This document shows, piece after piece, positions 39,658 to 50,040 of a DNA stretch of 64,000 bases. The notes under the pieces are model-generated. The model ran no database searches, was not told the DNA's origin, and saw nothing but the letters and a program-made list of their open reading frames with translations. This DNA comes from Psychroflexus sp. ALD_RP9 (GTDB lineage: Bacteria; Bacteroidota; Bacteroidia; Flavobacteriales; Flavobacteriaceae). The DNA lies in assembly GCF_017311165.1 (NCBI RefSeq), contig NZ_CP062973.1, positions 1,612,001 through 1,676,000 on the forward strand, written 5' to 3'. The translations under genes and the position numbers were made by a program. Within the stretch, counting starts at the first letter, position 1; each line of letters opens with the position of its first letter.

Positions 39658-42444
39658 TTATTGGTTAGATGTCTGACGGTAGTTGTAGTCGTATTCCTCT
39701 ACGATATGGCCCTGTTCATCTTTGATGCGTTCTAAGCGATTAAACGCGCCATATTCGTAGTAAAGGCTTTGTCCTCTAGGGTCAGTCACTGAGGTAACGC
39801 CAATTAAAGGGTCGTAAGTATAGGTGGTGATCTGAGCGTTTGAATAAGTGCTTCTAAGCTGCTCTAATAAATTTCGTAAATCATCTTCCGTTTGTTGGCA
39901 GTTAGCACCTAAGCAGTTAGCATCAGCATCGGCGGCCGCTTGAAGGCTAGAAATAAGGCTAGGGTTAATTTGATTGTAGGCGATATTAACAAGTTTTGCA
40001 ATGGGTTTAGAGTTATGATAGCCATAAATATAACTGATAGGAACATCGCCAGTTTGTCTAACCTGTAAAACATTAGAGTCTTGGTCGTATTGTTCATACT
40101 TGATTTTAGAGTCTAAAGCTTGTTTCCCTTTAGAAAAAAAAGTTTCTTTTAAAATAGGTGAGGGGTCAAATTGTTTTGCTAGCCTAGAGGTTAAGGTATT
40201 ATTGTTGTAAGTTACTACAGCAATGGGGCTGCTAATACGGTGATCATCGATTAAAGCTTGAACATTCCAATCAGTATTATACCATTGAGGTAAAATATCT
40301 GGGTAGTAATAATTGGTTTTGGACTGTTCAATAATAGTACCATCATTATAACTTACATAATCTTTAGATTTTGTAGAAAAATTAAATTCTGAATTGTAGT
40401 ACTCGAAATGAGTAGTTGTAGAGACCTTATGTGTACTTGAATTCTTGTAATAATAGCGGTCTTCTGTAACAGAATTAAGCTTTAAATAACCTCCGGTGAT
40501 ATAGTAGACTTTATAATTGACAGGAACAGTTGCATTAACATTAAATGGAAAGCCTTCATAGTAAAAAGCCGCTAAAGGTATTTTCCAACTATGACCTTTA
40601 GACCAATGAGGTGATTGAAACACATCAGAATAATTTTGATTGATAGTGTTGCCGGATAGATTACCTTGATCTGGATGCATAAAACTTGGTCCGTTAGTGA
40701 GTAGTGATTCATGCGATTCATAGTCAACGGAATAATGATAATCAACTTCTTTTAAAAGCTGCTTATTGCCATTTTTGCTATATGAAAAACTTCGCTCATT
40801 TAAAAGCTGACCATCAATCCATGAATTTGAATCAGCAAGCACAAATGGATAGTCAGTAAAGTCATTAAAATCGTCGTTAACAGAATAACTCAGAACTTTT
40901 TCACCATTAAAATGATATATATCAGTTGGGATATTAATTCCTTCACCATTATTTTGTTGAGCCGTCTTTGTGCCAGTCTTTACAATAACCTGACTATAAA
41001 CATGTTTACGGCCTTGAAAATTATTAAAAAGGGAGTTGGTATAATTACCTGTTATAACATCGTAGGTGTTATCAGGTCCAGTTGATGGTGCACTTGGATA
41101 ATCAAAAGACACAAAATAGTTCGGTAAACCAAATATATATCCTGAATCTTTACCGAGATCAGTTTCATAATCAAACTGATCTACGGCTAAATTTCGAGGG
41201 GAACCGGTCTCGTATGATTCTATTTGTTTAACACGTGATCCTGGGCCAACTAAGTAGTGTTCTGGGTATTCATTATCTTCCCAGTTCATGATAAAGTTAA
41301 AACCTTCGTAACTTTCGGGGTCGTAGTTTCCGCTTTCGGTTTCTACTTTTAGAACATAATTTCCTGTTGGTAAAGATGGTGTCCAATTCCAGCTGCCATC
41401 GCAACTACGTCCTTGCTGAAAACTTTCGGTCGTTAAGCAATCCGTTTCATCAAGTCGATAATCCCAAACAATTGTATTGTTTACAGGGTTAATAATTTTA
41501 AATAAATAAATTACATTGCTGTTGCTTTGGCTGTTTTCAGAGGTATAAAAATCAGTTTTCTCAACTTTATAACTAAAGTTTGTAGCATCATTTCCAATAT
41601 TAAATGGGATAATATAAGCGTTTTGTGAATGATTAAAATAAGTATTATAATTTAAAGGGCTGGCTGATACATGATTAGTTGGATTTTGTCCAGATGGATT
41701 GATGAGTTCCGTTTCAAGATGTTGCAATTTAGAGGATATATAACCCGCTTGTGGTTCATAGGTGAATTTTTTAACAAGTCCTGTTGGGTATTCTACACTT
41801 TCAATAAGCCCCAATTTGGTATAGGTCGGATTAACCCTTCTATCGGCTTCCCCAAAAACCAAATTATTACCATTGTCTGCGCCATTGTAATAGCCCCAAT
41901 AATCTTGAGCAGTAGTGAATTTATGGGCGATAGCAGTAGAGTTGTAGTTAAATTTATAGCGAAGGCTTTCAGAAGTATCGCTCAAATGGTGATTGATAAC
42001 CTCATCTAGTCGAAGGCGTTTTTGTGCATGACTGAATAAAGAATGATTTCCTGAATTAAAATAATTGGGTAAATTCTGTTCAGATTGTGTTGTAGAACTG
42101 AAGTAACTCTGTTTTAATTCGATGTCTTTATTTAAAACAGCAGAATTGTCTTTACGCATAAAAACTTTAATACGTTCAAGAGCTTTTGCGCCATTCTGAT
42201 CGTTATAAATGTCCTCACGATTGTCTTGTGAGTAAATAAACTCGACTCGAGTTTTGTGATAAGTAATAGATTTAAGATAACGTTCAATGTTTTTAGTGAC
42301 GTTGATAGTGGTCGTTAATTGGCCGTTAGCATGCTCGTCTTTAACTGTATTGTAGGTTAAATAATGAGACTCTGGGTGATAGTTGAAACTTATTTTTTTA
42401 CCATTGAGCAACTGAATTTCAGTAAGATTCCATGAGGTGTACAA
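39658..42444 (-). pseudogene. RHS-A3, C-terminal piece after a frameshift
   Basis: The 928 codons begin at a TTG, but the same frame is open further upstream, encoding TIITRGTTPEYIDSSLDDYFGG, which continues the sense of the preceding fragment (42474-43187). The two pieces are one RHS-A gene broken by a single frameshift near 42525-42540. The last 110 codons (YD repeats) are essentially identical to RHS-A2; the rest is distinct from RHS-A1 and A2. It ends 11 bp before RHS-B3. A sequencing error or slippage-based frameshifting would also explain the break. Confidence 0.75.
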
Positions 42445-42473
42445 ACCCCCAAAGTAATCGTCTAAGCTACTAT

Positions 42474-43187
42474 CTATATATTCGGGTGTTGTACCTCTTG
42501 TGATAATTGTTTGATGGTCTTCACGCCGTCCACCGCCTTCAAAATATAACGAATCCCTTTTCCATCAACCAATTCAAAGCCTGTAATTCTACCTTGATTT
42601 TTCTGAGGATAAATAGCTACATTTTGTAAGGATTTTAATCTAGCTTCACCAGTTTGATGGTCAAATATAAAAGTTCCGCTAATCGTTGGTAGATTAATCG
42701 AGAATTTATCGGGGAGTAAATCTTTTTGGGGAGTAGTTAATGAGGTTAATTGATTGAAGACAGTTACACGCTTTGTATTAGATGTGAAGAAGTTATCATA
42801 TACGCCATTAAGATATCCAACGCCGCCATCATCAGGCTTACCTCTAATTTGCCTACTAATGCTACCACCAGCTGATAGGCTCCAGCTTATACCAACACTC
42901 GAAGCAGTTTCATTGACCATAACACCTTGTGAATGGTATTTAAGAGCAATAGGGAGTGTTAAATCAGGCGTGCCAATACTGTAAACTGGTACACTTAAAT
43001 TGTATAAACCAGATGAATAGTTAACAGGAATTTCGCCGAACTTCATCAGTGAAGAGGCTTCTGGTGTGGGTGCTACAATTCTTGGGAGTTGTGGCGATTC
43101 GGGCTCTTTAGGAGGCTTGGGTTCGTCGATTTGTGCATTAACACTGGTAAAAAGGAGAATGAAATAAAAACTAAAAAAAAATTTCAT
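42474..43187 (-). pseudogene. RHS-A3, N-terminal piece before the frameshift
   Basis: The 237 codons have a signal peptide (1-18, ending SVNAQI), a Pro-rich start (PPKEPESPQLPRIVAPTPE) and the RHS-A entry region (IPVNYSSGLYNLSVPV, SVGISWSLSAGGSISR). The frame leaves the homologous sequence after ILKAVDG and ends at an early stop. Its sequence is clearly homologous to RHS-A1/A2 but far more diverged than those two are from each other. Confidence 0.75.
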
Positions 43188-44093
43188 AAGGTTAGGTATT
43201 AAATTTTACTAAATTAAAACAAATATATATGTTCAAGTTTGTCTTTGAAAAGTTTTCTTGTTAAATTATTAAAGTTTAAGGTTTATCAGATGTTAAATAC
43301 TAAAACCTGTCTCAACCTACAAAAAACGCACAACTCCCCATAAAATAAAATCCTAATTAAACTTTTAAGCTGTCAGAAATCAACTTTTTATTAAAATCAT
43401 AAAAGGAGTGTTTTATAAAGAGGGAAGAATTTATGATAGCGATCGCGCCCCGATCTCTTCGTTACCTATGACTTCCCTTATAGCCTATAGGTGAATCATC
43501 CAGCATACATAAATTCACAATTTAATGATAATAAAAAGATTTGTCAATAAATAAGAAAGGCTTTGTAAAAACCCCCAAAATGGATATAGAGACGATGTTC
43601 GCTTCTTGAGTCACGTTAACAATCTCATCTTACAGGATTTTATCAAGACCCGACTCTACAAATATACAAAGCTTTGTAAATTTAAAAAAAAAGGGAATGT
43701 TCTATTATAGCGTCCTCTCAACAGGCACTCTGCGTAACTTAAGACTTCCCTTTAAAGCCATAAGTGCATCATCAAGCATAAATAGAACTTAAATCTTTAA
43801 ATCAAAAAAAATGATGATTAATTAAAAAGGAAAGCTAACAGTGGCCTCGGAGCATCCGAATCTAACCAATCAAACCCTGTTCTTTATTCAATTAGTTATT
43901 ACACAGCACAACACCATTAGCCTCAAGACTAAAATAATAAAGACCATAAAAAGGAAAGGACTTAAAGGAGCCGTCCATGTAAGGCCAGAGGGAGTATTCA
44001 ACATTTGCTTCCTAAGTCGCATCGAATGTTTATTGAAGGGTCCTTTAAATCCCGACTAAACAAATATATTTAAATATAGGCAAAAACAAAACT
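43188..44093. other. intergenic with two diverged copies of a non-coding repeat
   Basis: About 900 bp without a gene. A -7 box of RHS-A3 lies at 43220-43227. Two diverged copies of a segment of about 300 bp seem to lie at about 43400-43680 and 43690-44075. They share GACTTCCCTT..A.AGCC.ATA.GTG.ATCATC.AGCAT and an end with CCCGACT.nACAAATATA. On the minus strand each begins with a TATATTTG box, so each could be a transcript unit. Confidence 0.45.
43220..43227 (-). promoter_or_regulatory. -7 box of locus 3
   Basis: TATATTTG on the minus strand, 33 bp before the RHS-A3 ATG, as in loci 1 and 2. Confidence 0.5.
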
Positions 44094-44417
44094 CTATTCT
44101 AGAGGAGCTTCGATAATTTCTATTCCCTCGATATACAGATAGCCACCTTTAATCTCCAGTTGTAAGCTGTATTTTCCCATTCGATCATATTTACTTCTAA
44201 AGCTTTTCTTAAAAAACGTCTCAACAGCATCTTTGTAAACCTTAGGTATAAACTCATCTTTAAACCGTAATCCATAAAGACTTCGGGTCACTTCTAAACT
44301 AGCTTTTTTAGGATACTTAAAAGGACTAAAAACTTCACCTTTCAGTCGATAGGGGCTATCCTGACTTAAACCGACTATGGGCAAAAGAAATAAAAGCAAA
44401 CAACATAAAAATTTCAT
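44094..44417 (-). CDS. small secreted protein of unknown function
   Basis: The 107-aa protein has a clear signal peptide (about 1-18, ending VGLSQD). The mature part is basic and mixed alpha/beta (YRLKGEVFSPFKYPKKA, YSLQLEIKGGYLYIEGIEI). No family is recognised. It stands alone between the RHS array and the defence-type island, with no neighbour on the same strand close enough for an operon. Confidence 0.6.
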   Translation of the reverse strand: MKFLCCLLLFLLPIVGLSQDSPYRLKGEVFSPFKYPKKASLEVTRSLYGLRFKDEFIPKVYKDAVETFFKKSFRSKYDRMGKYSLQLEIKGGYLYIEGIEIIEAPLE

Positions 44418-44788
44418 AATAAATTCAAAACAATAAATATGCCATAATATAACTTGAAGTTGATTTTAATTATGGGGTTAAAAGAATCAAATAATTAAAC
44501 TTTGGCACAAAATGCTTAATTTGCCAACGGTAAATCAAGAAATTCAACTTAAAACTAAGAAATTTCGAGATTCTGGATCAGTACTGAGAGAAACATACAA
44601 TAATTACATAAACCTCAACTTACCACTTTAAGGATTCATAGGTTTTATGTATATGTCATTAAATCATCATTCTCTTTGCCATAAAATGATAAAGTTGAAA
44701 ACTTGTTAAAAACCAATCTTTAACTTTTATGATCATTTGTTTTCTTTTACTTACCTTTAGACAATATTTGACAAGTCGAAAATTCACA
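44418..44788. other. upstream region of the defence-type island
   Basis: No gene is seen. The region must hold the promoter of the XRE regulator at 44789. An in-frame upstream extension to 44729 exists but gives an atypical hydrophobic leader and is not accepted. Confidence 0.4.
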
Positions 44789-45085
44789 ATGAACTTTGGA
44801 GAACACATAAGAAGCATTAGAGAGCAGAAAAAACTGTTGTTGAGAGAAGTGGCATCACAAATGAATATGGATACCGCTTTGTTAAGCAAACTAGAACGTG
44901 GTACACGCTCTGCAAGAAGAGAACAAGTAATAGCTTTGGCAGTAGCACTCAATGAAAATGAAACGGAGTTGTTAAAAATTTGGATGGCAGATCGAATAAC
45001 TGAAATGCTTAAGGACCAAAAAGACAATATAGAAATCCTAAAAATTGTTGAAGAAAAAATTAAGAACTTTAAAGATTTAGAATAA
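44789..45085 (+). CDS. XRE-family regulator of the restriction-modification island
   Basis: The 98-aa protein starts at MNFGEHIRSIREQKKLLLR. An HTH_3 domain covers residues 5-60 (REVASQMNMDTALLSKLERG), followed by a helical tail. The ATG at 44789 is preferred over 44729 because this family begins directly with the first HTH helix. It lies 19 bp before the methyltransferase gene on the same strand. Small XRE proteins in this place often time the expression of restriction-modification genes. Confidence 0.8.
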   Translation: MNFGEHIRSIREQKKLLLREVASQMNMDTALLSKLERGTRSARREQVIALAVALNENETELLKIWMADRITEMLKDQKDNIEILKIVEEKIKNFKDLE

Positions 45086-45104
45086 AATAACATCATCATA
45101 CAAT

Positions 45105-47306
45105 ATGACACTTACCGAAATATTAAAAGATTCCAACTACAAGTTAACCCAATTTCAACCTGAACAGATAGAGCGTTTAGAGGCTACTATTTTTTCCAAA
45201 GATGTAAGAGGAAAAGAAACTCCATATATTAAATGTTTAGTACGTAATAAGGATATAAAGTTAACACCCGAAGAAGCGGTTAGACAACTGTACTTAATGG
45301 TACTCAATGAAGTGTACGATTATCCATTTGAAAGAATGGAATTAGAATATGCGGTAAGTTTTGGTAGGCAAAAGAAACGCGCAGACATTGTTATATTTAA
45401 TAAAAAAGATACCCGTTCTATATTTTTGATTGTTGAACTTAAAAAGCCAAAATTAAAGGACGGTAAAGAGCAACTAAAAAGTTACTGTCACGCTACAGGT
45501 GCGACAATTGGAGTTTGGACTAACGGAGATTCAATTTCACGATACAACCGTAGAGATCCTAATTATTTTAAGGATATCCCTGATATACCCAAATCTTCTC
45601 AATCTTTGCAAGAAATCCTTCAAGAAAAATGGACAATTAACGATTTGATAAAAAATGATGAGTTGGCAAAGGATAAAAAGTCCTTAAAAGAAAAGGTAAA
45701 AGAAATGGAAGATGAAGTTCTTGCTAACGCTGGAGTTGATGTTTTTGAAGAATTGTTTAAACTCATTTTTGCCAAGTTGTATGATGAAATGGAAGGTGCT
45801 GATGACGAAACTAGAATTTTAGAATTTAAGAATGCTGGAGAGACTGAAAACGAACTTAAAGATAAGATTCAACGTATTTTCGACTTAGCTAAAGAAAAAT
45901 GGCAAGGAGTCTTTGCAGACGAAGCAAAAATAAATTTAAGTTCATCTCATCTAGCTATTTGTGTCTCTTCTCTAGAAAGGGTAAAGCTTTTTAATTCAAA
46001 CCTTGAAGTAGTTGACGAAGCTTTTGAGTATTTAATTAACAAAAGTAGTAAAGGCGAAAAAGGTCAGTACTTTACACCACGTTATGTCATTGATATGTGT
46101 GTAAAAATGATGAATCCACAAGAGCACGAGACTGTTATGGATACTGCGGCTGGTAGTTGTGGATTTCCTGTACACTCTATTTTTCATGTTTGGGAACAAA
46201 TTATAAAAGACGAAGGAAAAGAAATAACACACTTATTCAGTGCAAAAAAGAAAACAGGTCGTTATAGTAAATACGTAAGAGATAATGTGTTTGCCATAGA
46301 TTTTGATGAAAAAGCAGTACGTGTAGGCCGCACATTAAACCTAATTGCAGGTGATGGGGAAACAAATGTAATACATCTAAACACCTTAGATTTTGAAAGA
46401 TGGAGACATAATTACAAGGACAGCGATTGGATGGACACATACGCATTAGGTTGGCGTAATCTTAAAAAACACAGAAAAATTAAAAATGAAACTAGTGATA
46501 ATGAAACTTACGTAAATAGAGATTTTAACTTCGATGTATTAATGGCTAATCCTCCATTTGCTGGAGATATTAAAGAAAGTAGAATATTAGCGAAGTATGA
46601 GTTAGGTAAAAAACCAAACGGCAAATACCAAACTAAAGTAGGTAGAGATATCCTGTTTATAGAGCGCAATCTCGATTTCTTAAAACCTGGCGGCCGTATG
46701 GCAGTAGTTTTGCCTCAAGGTAGATTTAACAACAGCAGTGATAAGAACATACGCGATTACATTGCAGAGCATTGTAGAATATTAGCAGTAGTAGGCTTAC
46801 ACGGTAACGTCTTTAAACCTCATACAGGTACTAAAACTTCGGTGTTATTCTTACAAAAATGGGATGATAAATTATGTCCTAAAGTAGATGATTATCCTAT
46901 ATTTTTTGCCACAATGCAAGAGCCTAGTAAAGATAATAGTGGCGAAAAAATCTATGTTACAGAAAAAATAGTATCATTTTTTAATGAAGAAAATCATTTA
47001 ATTGAGGTAAAACTTGATGATTACTTAGAACAATACGGAACAATCGAAGAAAATACTAAATACAAGATTAAAGCTTCTGGAAAAGTAATAGATGGCAATG
47101 AGTTCGCAAAACTAAACCTAAAAGTCGAAGAATATACTAATTTGGTAAAGCCTATTGTAACAGATAAATTTAAACTTGATACTCACGGTCACCTTATAGT
47201 AAAACATGATTTATACAATCACGATGGCTTAACCAAAGACGGTATTGCCGAAGCCTTTATTGAGTTTGCCAAAAAAGAAAAACTGTCTTTTGTGGGAAAG
47301 CGTTAA
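45105..47306 (+). CDS. fused nuclease-N6-adenine methyltransferase (type I/IIG-like)
   Basis: In the 733-aa protein, residues 25-140 form an HSDR_N-type nuclease domain with D94 (RADIVIF) and E111-L-K113 (IVELKKP), the PD-(D/E)xK pattern. A helical region follows (about 165-300). The HsdM-like methyltransferase has an SAM-binding motif I at about 346 (DTAAGSCGF) and the catalytic N482-P-P-F485 (MANPPFAGD). Modification and cleavage could therefore reside in one chain, with specificity from the next gene. There is no HsdR helicase motor in the window, which argues against a classical type I system. Confidence 0.85.
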   Translation: MTLTEILKDSNYKLTQFQPEQIERLEATIFSKDVRGKETPYIKCLVRNKDIKLTPEEAVRQLYLMVLNEVYDYPFERMELEYAVSFGRQKKRADIVIFNKKDTRSIFLIVELKKPKLKDGKEQLKSYCHATGATIGVWTNGDSISRYNRRDPNYFKDIPDIPKSSQSLQEILQEKWTINDLIKNDELAKDKKSLKEKVKEMEDEVLANAGVDVFEELFKLIFAKLYDEMEGADDETRILEFKNAGETENELKDKIQRIFDLAKEKWQGVFADEAKINLSSSHLAICVSSLERVKLFNSNLEVVDEAFEYLINKSSKGEKGQYFTPRYVIDMCVKMMNPQEHETVMDTAAGSCGFPVHSIFHVWEQIIKDEGKEITHLFSAKKKTGRYSKYVRDNVFAIDFDEKAVRVGRTLNLIAGDGETNVIHLNTLDFERWRHNYKDSDWMDTYALGWRNLKKHRKIKNETSDNETYVNRDFNFDVLMANPPFAGDIKESRILAKYELGKKPNGKYQTKVGRDILFIERNLDFLKPGGRMAVVLPQGRFNNSSDKNIRDYIAEHCRILAVVGLHGNVFKPHTGTKTSVLFLQKWDDKLCPKVDDYPIFFATMQEPSKDNSGEKIYVTEKIVSFFNEENHLIEVKLDDYLEQYGTIEENTKYKIKASGKVIDGNEFAKLNLKVEEYTNLVKPIVTDKFKLDTHGHLIVKHDLYNHDGLTKDGIAEAFIEFAKKEKLSFVGKR

Positions 47307-47338
47307 GCCCTTTTAACGAAACCCGTTATAGGGAACTG

Positions 47339-48739
47339 TTGGAAGGGCTGGAAATTAGTGAGGTTTTATATAGTGAAATGTTAGGGCATTCCATATCTAC
47401 CAGAATTGATGCAGAATTTTTCAAAAAAGAATATTTAATTGAAGATGATATAATAGAAAATTATGGATCAAAAAAACTTGTTTCTATAACAGATAAAATA
47501 GATGTTGGTTTTGTAGGTTCAATGACAAGCCATTACAGAGAATCAGGAATTGTCCTGATTCAAACTAAAAATATAAGTTCTTTTTTACTTGATCTAAATA
47601 GTACAATTAAGATAACAGAAGACTTCCATAAATCACTGCAAAAATCTCAAATAAATTATCAAGATATACTAATTGCTAGAAGTGGTTCTTTTGGTAAAGC
47701 TTCTATTTATTTGGAAACAGAAACGATAAATTCATCTGACATAATTATTATTAAAGCCAATGAAACATTCATTAACCCTTATTTTTTAACTGCTTTTTTG
47801 AATAGTATTTATGGCGTAAATCAAATGATTCGTTTTGCAAGTGGTGGTTTACAAGGTCACGTAAATCTGACAATTTTAGAAGAGTTAAAAGTTCCTACAT
47901 TATCTGAAATTTTCCAAGAGAGTATAGGCTTATTAATATCAACTTCATATGATTGCCAAAAAAAATCAAAAAGGAAGTATAAGCAAGCAGAATCTCTACT
48001 ACTGAATGAAATAGGTTTACAAAACTTCACACCAAGTTCAGAAGGTATTAATGTTAAAACACTTTCAAATAGTTTTTGGGAAACAGGCAGATTAGATGCA
48101 GAGTATTACCAACCTAAATATGAAGAATATGAAAACTTAATAAAAAAATCAAAATTCAGCTACATTAGGGATGAATACATACATATAACTAAGAAATCAA
48201 AGAAAGAAAAAGAAGGTTATAACTACATAGAGATTGGAGATGTAAATGTTGGTGATGGTAGTAATGTTTCAAATTATAGATTAACGGAAGACCTTCCTGC
48301 TAATGCTAAAATTGCAGTAAAAAAAGGAGATATTTTAATTTCAAAAGTTAGACCTTATAGAGGTGCTGTTACTATTATAAACTCAGATTTAGATGATTTG
48401 ATAGTGAGTGGTGCATTCACGGTTTTAAGAAGTAATCCTAAATCTATATACAATAATGAAGTATTAAAAGTTCTTTTGAGAACAGAAATTTATAAAGATT
48501 GGTTGCTACAATTCAACGTTGGTACTAGTTACCCTGTTATAAAGGATGATGACGTATTAAATATGCCGATACCTCACATAAGCGAAGCTAAGCAAAATGA
48601 TATTGCTAAATTAATAGAAGAAAGCTTTGCTCTAAAAAAACAAAGTGAGCATTTATTAGAAGTAGCCAAAAGAGCGGTAGAGATAGCTATAGAAGAGGGG
48701 GAAGAAGAGGCTTTACAATATATCAACCAAAACAGTTAA
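47339..48739 (+). CDS. hsdS: restriction-modification specificity subunit (HsdS-like)
   Basis: The protein of about 466 aa has two target-recognition halves. Each ends in the conserved type I S pattern: an N-terminal half with ILIARSGSFGKASIY and GGLQGHVNLTILEELKVP, and a C-terminal half with DILISKVRPYRGAV and the final IAKLIEESFALKKQSEHLLE coiled region. The start is uncertain: a TTG at 47339, an ATG at 47378, and an open frame that reaches back over the end of the methyltransferase gene. It directs the fused enzyme to a bipartite DNA site. The next gene starts 3 bp later. Confidence 0.8.
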   Translation: MEGLEISEVLYSEMLGHSISTRIDAEFFKKEYLIEDDIIENYGSKKLVSITDKIDVGFVGSMTSHYRESGIVLIQTKNISSFLLDLNSTIKITEDFHKSLQKSQINYQDILIARSGSFGKASIYLETETINSSDIIIIKANETFINPYFLTAFLNSIYGVNQMIRFASGGLQGHVNLTILEELKVPTLSEIFQESIGLLISTSYDCQKKSKRKYKQAESLLLNEIGLQNFTPSSEGINVKTLSNSFWETGRLDAEYYQPKYEEYENLIKKSKFSYIRDEYIHITKKSKKEKEGYNYIEIGDVNVGDGSNVSNYRLTEDLPANAKIAVKKGDILISKVRPYRGAVTIINSDLDDLIVSGAFTVLRSNPKSIYNNEVLKVLLRTEIYKDWLLQFNVGTSYPVIKDDDVLNMPIPHISEAKQNDIAKLIEESFALKKQSEHLLEVAKRAVEIAIEEGEEEALQYINQNS

Positions 48740-48742
48740 AGA

Positions 48743-49573
48743 ATGCCAGTTAATACAGAAAATATACGTCGTTGGATTGAGCAATCAGATATAGATTATA
48801 TTACTCAGTATATAAAAGCTTGGATTCCTTTTAATGCTTGGTATAATGCAGAGTATAATAACCTTGATTCAGATAGGGCTAAAATAAATGCAATAAAAAA
48901 TAGAAGTAATAGTATTCGTAATAAGGTCAATACTTTATTAGAAGGTAATGGACAAGAAAGTCAAGAATTTAAAAGTGTTCTAGCAGCTCTACATAGTGAG
49001 TTATTAAATAATCAAATAGACTCTCAAATTGGTAGGATATGGTTTAATGATATTGTTAAAAATCAAAATCCTGAAAATTTAATAGATAATGAGAGTATTA
49101 GGACAATTCAGTATTTTTTGAGAAGAACAGATGGTAATAGACTTGGAGATGTACAGCAAATGCTAGTAGTATTAAGAGATAGAAATGGAGTTGAGTTTTT
49201 TAATTATAATCATACAGAATATAATTTGACACATTTGCAAGCAGATGCGGATTTCCTTGGGCTCACACCTGCTCAACAAGAAAATGTAAGACTTTGTTTT
49301 AATAGGTTGCAACCTGTAGTAATAACAAATGCAATTGAGGTTCATCTAGAAACGCAGCCTTATAACCATTATCCTTGTGATGCATTTAATTTTAAAAGAG
49401 ATGCAACAGATGCACATTGTCCTGCTCATATAGTATGTAAAGGACTAATTGAAATACTCTATCAATTACGTAATGTATTATTTCACGGAGAACTTGTACC
49501 TAGTGAACAAAATCAAAATGTATATAAAAATGCTTACTTCTGTTTAAAGCATTTACTACCATCAATTAGATAA
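48743..49573 (+). CDS. HEPN-like protein in the restriction-modification operon
   Basis: The 276-aa, mostly helical protein ends with a segment containing R243-N-V-L-F-H248 (YQLRNVLFHGEL). That R-x4-H motif marks HEPN-domain ribonucleases, which often act in abortive infection or toxin-antitoxin pairs. Middle segments include WIPFNAWYNAEYN and DVQQMLVVLRDRNGVEFF. It begins 3 bp after hsdS and ends 5 bp before the small P-loop gene, so it is tightly embedded. The HEPN call rests on one motif in a plausible helical setting. Confidence 0.55.
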   Translation: MPVNTENIRRWIEQSDIDYITQYIKAWIPFNAWYNAEYNNLDSDRAKINAIKNRSNSIRNKVNTLLEGNGQESQEFKSVLAALHSELLNNQIDSQIGRIWFNDIVKNQNPENLIDNESIRTIQYFLRRTDGNRLGDVQQMLVVLRDRNGVEFFNYNHTEYNLTHLQADADFLGLTPAQQENVRLCFNRLQPVVITNAIEVHLETQPYNHYPCDAFNFKRDATDAHCPAHIVCKGLIEILYQLRNVLFHGELVPSEQNQNVYKNAYFCLKHLLPSIR

Positions 49574-49578
49574 ATAAT

Positions 49579-50016
49579 ATGAAACAAAAAACGATTATAG
49601 CGGTATCAGGTACAGCTAATATTGGCAAATCAATGACTATTTCAAGTCTAGGACGTCAAATAGTAGCAGCTGGTGGAACAGCACCCGATGATGTTACAAC
49701 GAAAGATTATAGAGCAGTAATAAAGTATTTAAGTAAAATAATTGGAGTACAAACCTATGGAGATACAGAGGATCTGGTACAAAGTGGTTTAGATGCACTT
49801 TTAAATCATAACTGTGATATTATTGTAATTGCATCAAAGGGTTATGGTGCTACGGTTGATGCTATTGGAGCTTTTGCAGGAACTAATGGCTATAGGCTAA
49901 TCTGGACGAGTCCATATGAAGTCAGAGATGGCTCAATCCCAACGACTACTATAAAAGATTATGGTGCGTCTCATTTACTTTTAATGATAAATGATATAAT
50001 ATCTGGTAGCTTATAA
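49579..50016 (+). CDS. small P-loop nucleotide-binding protein
   Basis: The 145-aa protein starts with a strand and the Walker A motif G11-TANI-G16-K17-S18 (IIAVSGTANIGKSMTI). A conserved-looking CDIIVIASKGYGATVDAIG segment may hold the Walker B or sensor region. The size and pattern suit a minimal P-loop NTPase or kinase-like fold. It sits 5 bp after the HEPN-like gene, so the two may act as a pair: sensor or regulator and effector. No named family is recognised. Confidence 0.6.
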   Translation: MKQKTIIAVSGTANIGKSMTISSLGRQIVAAGGTAPDDVTTKDYRAVIKYLSKIIGVQTYGDTEDLVQSGLDALLNHNCDIIVIASKGYGATVDAIGAFAGTNGYRLIWTSPYEVRDGSIPTTTIKDYGASHLLLMINDIISGSL

Positions 50017-50040
50017 AAACAAATTAATATTACTAATAGT

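Noticed and set aside
44659..45111. 150-codon minus-strand frame
   Set aside because: It lies opposite the XRE regulator, whose HTH pattern makes the plus strand the coding one.
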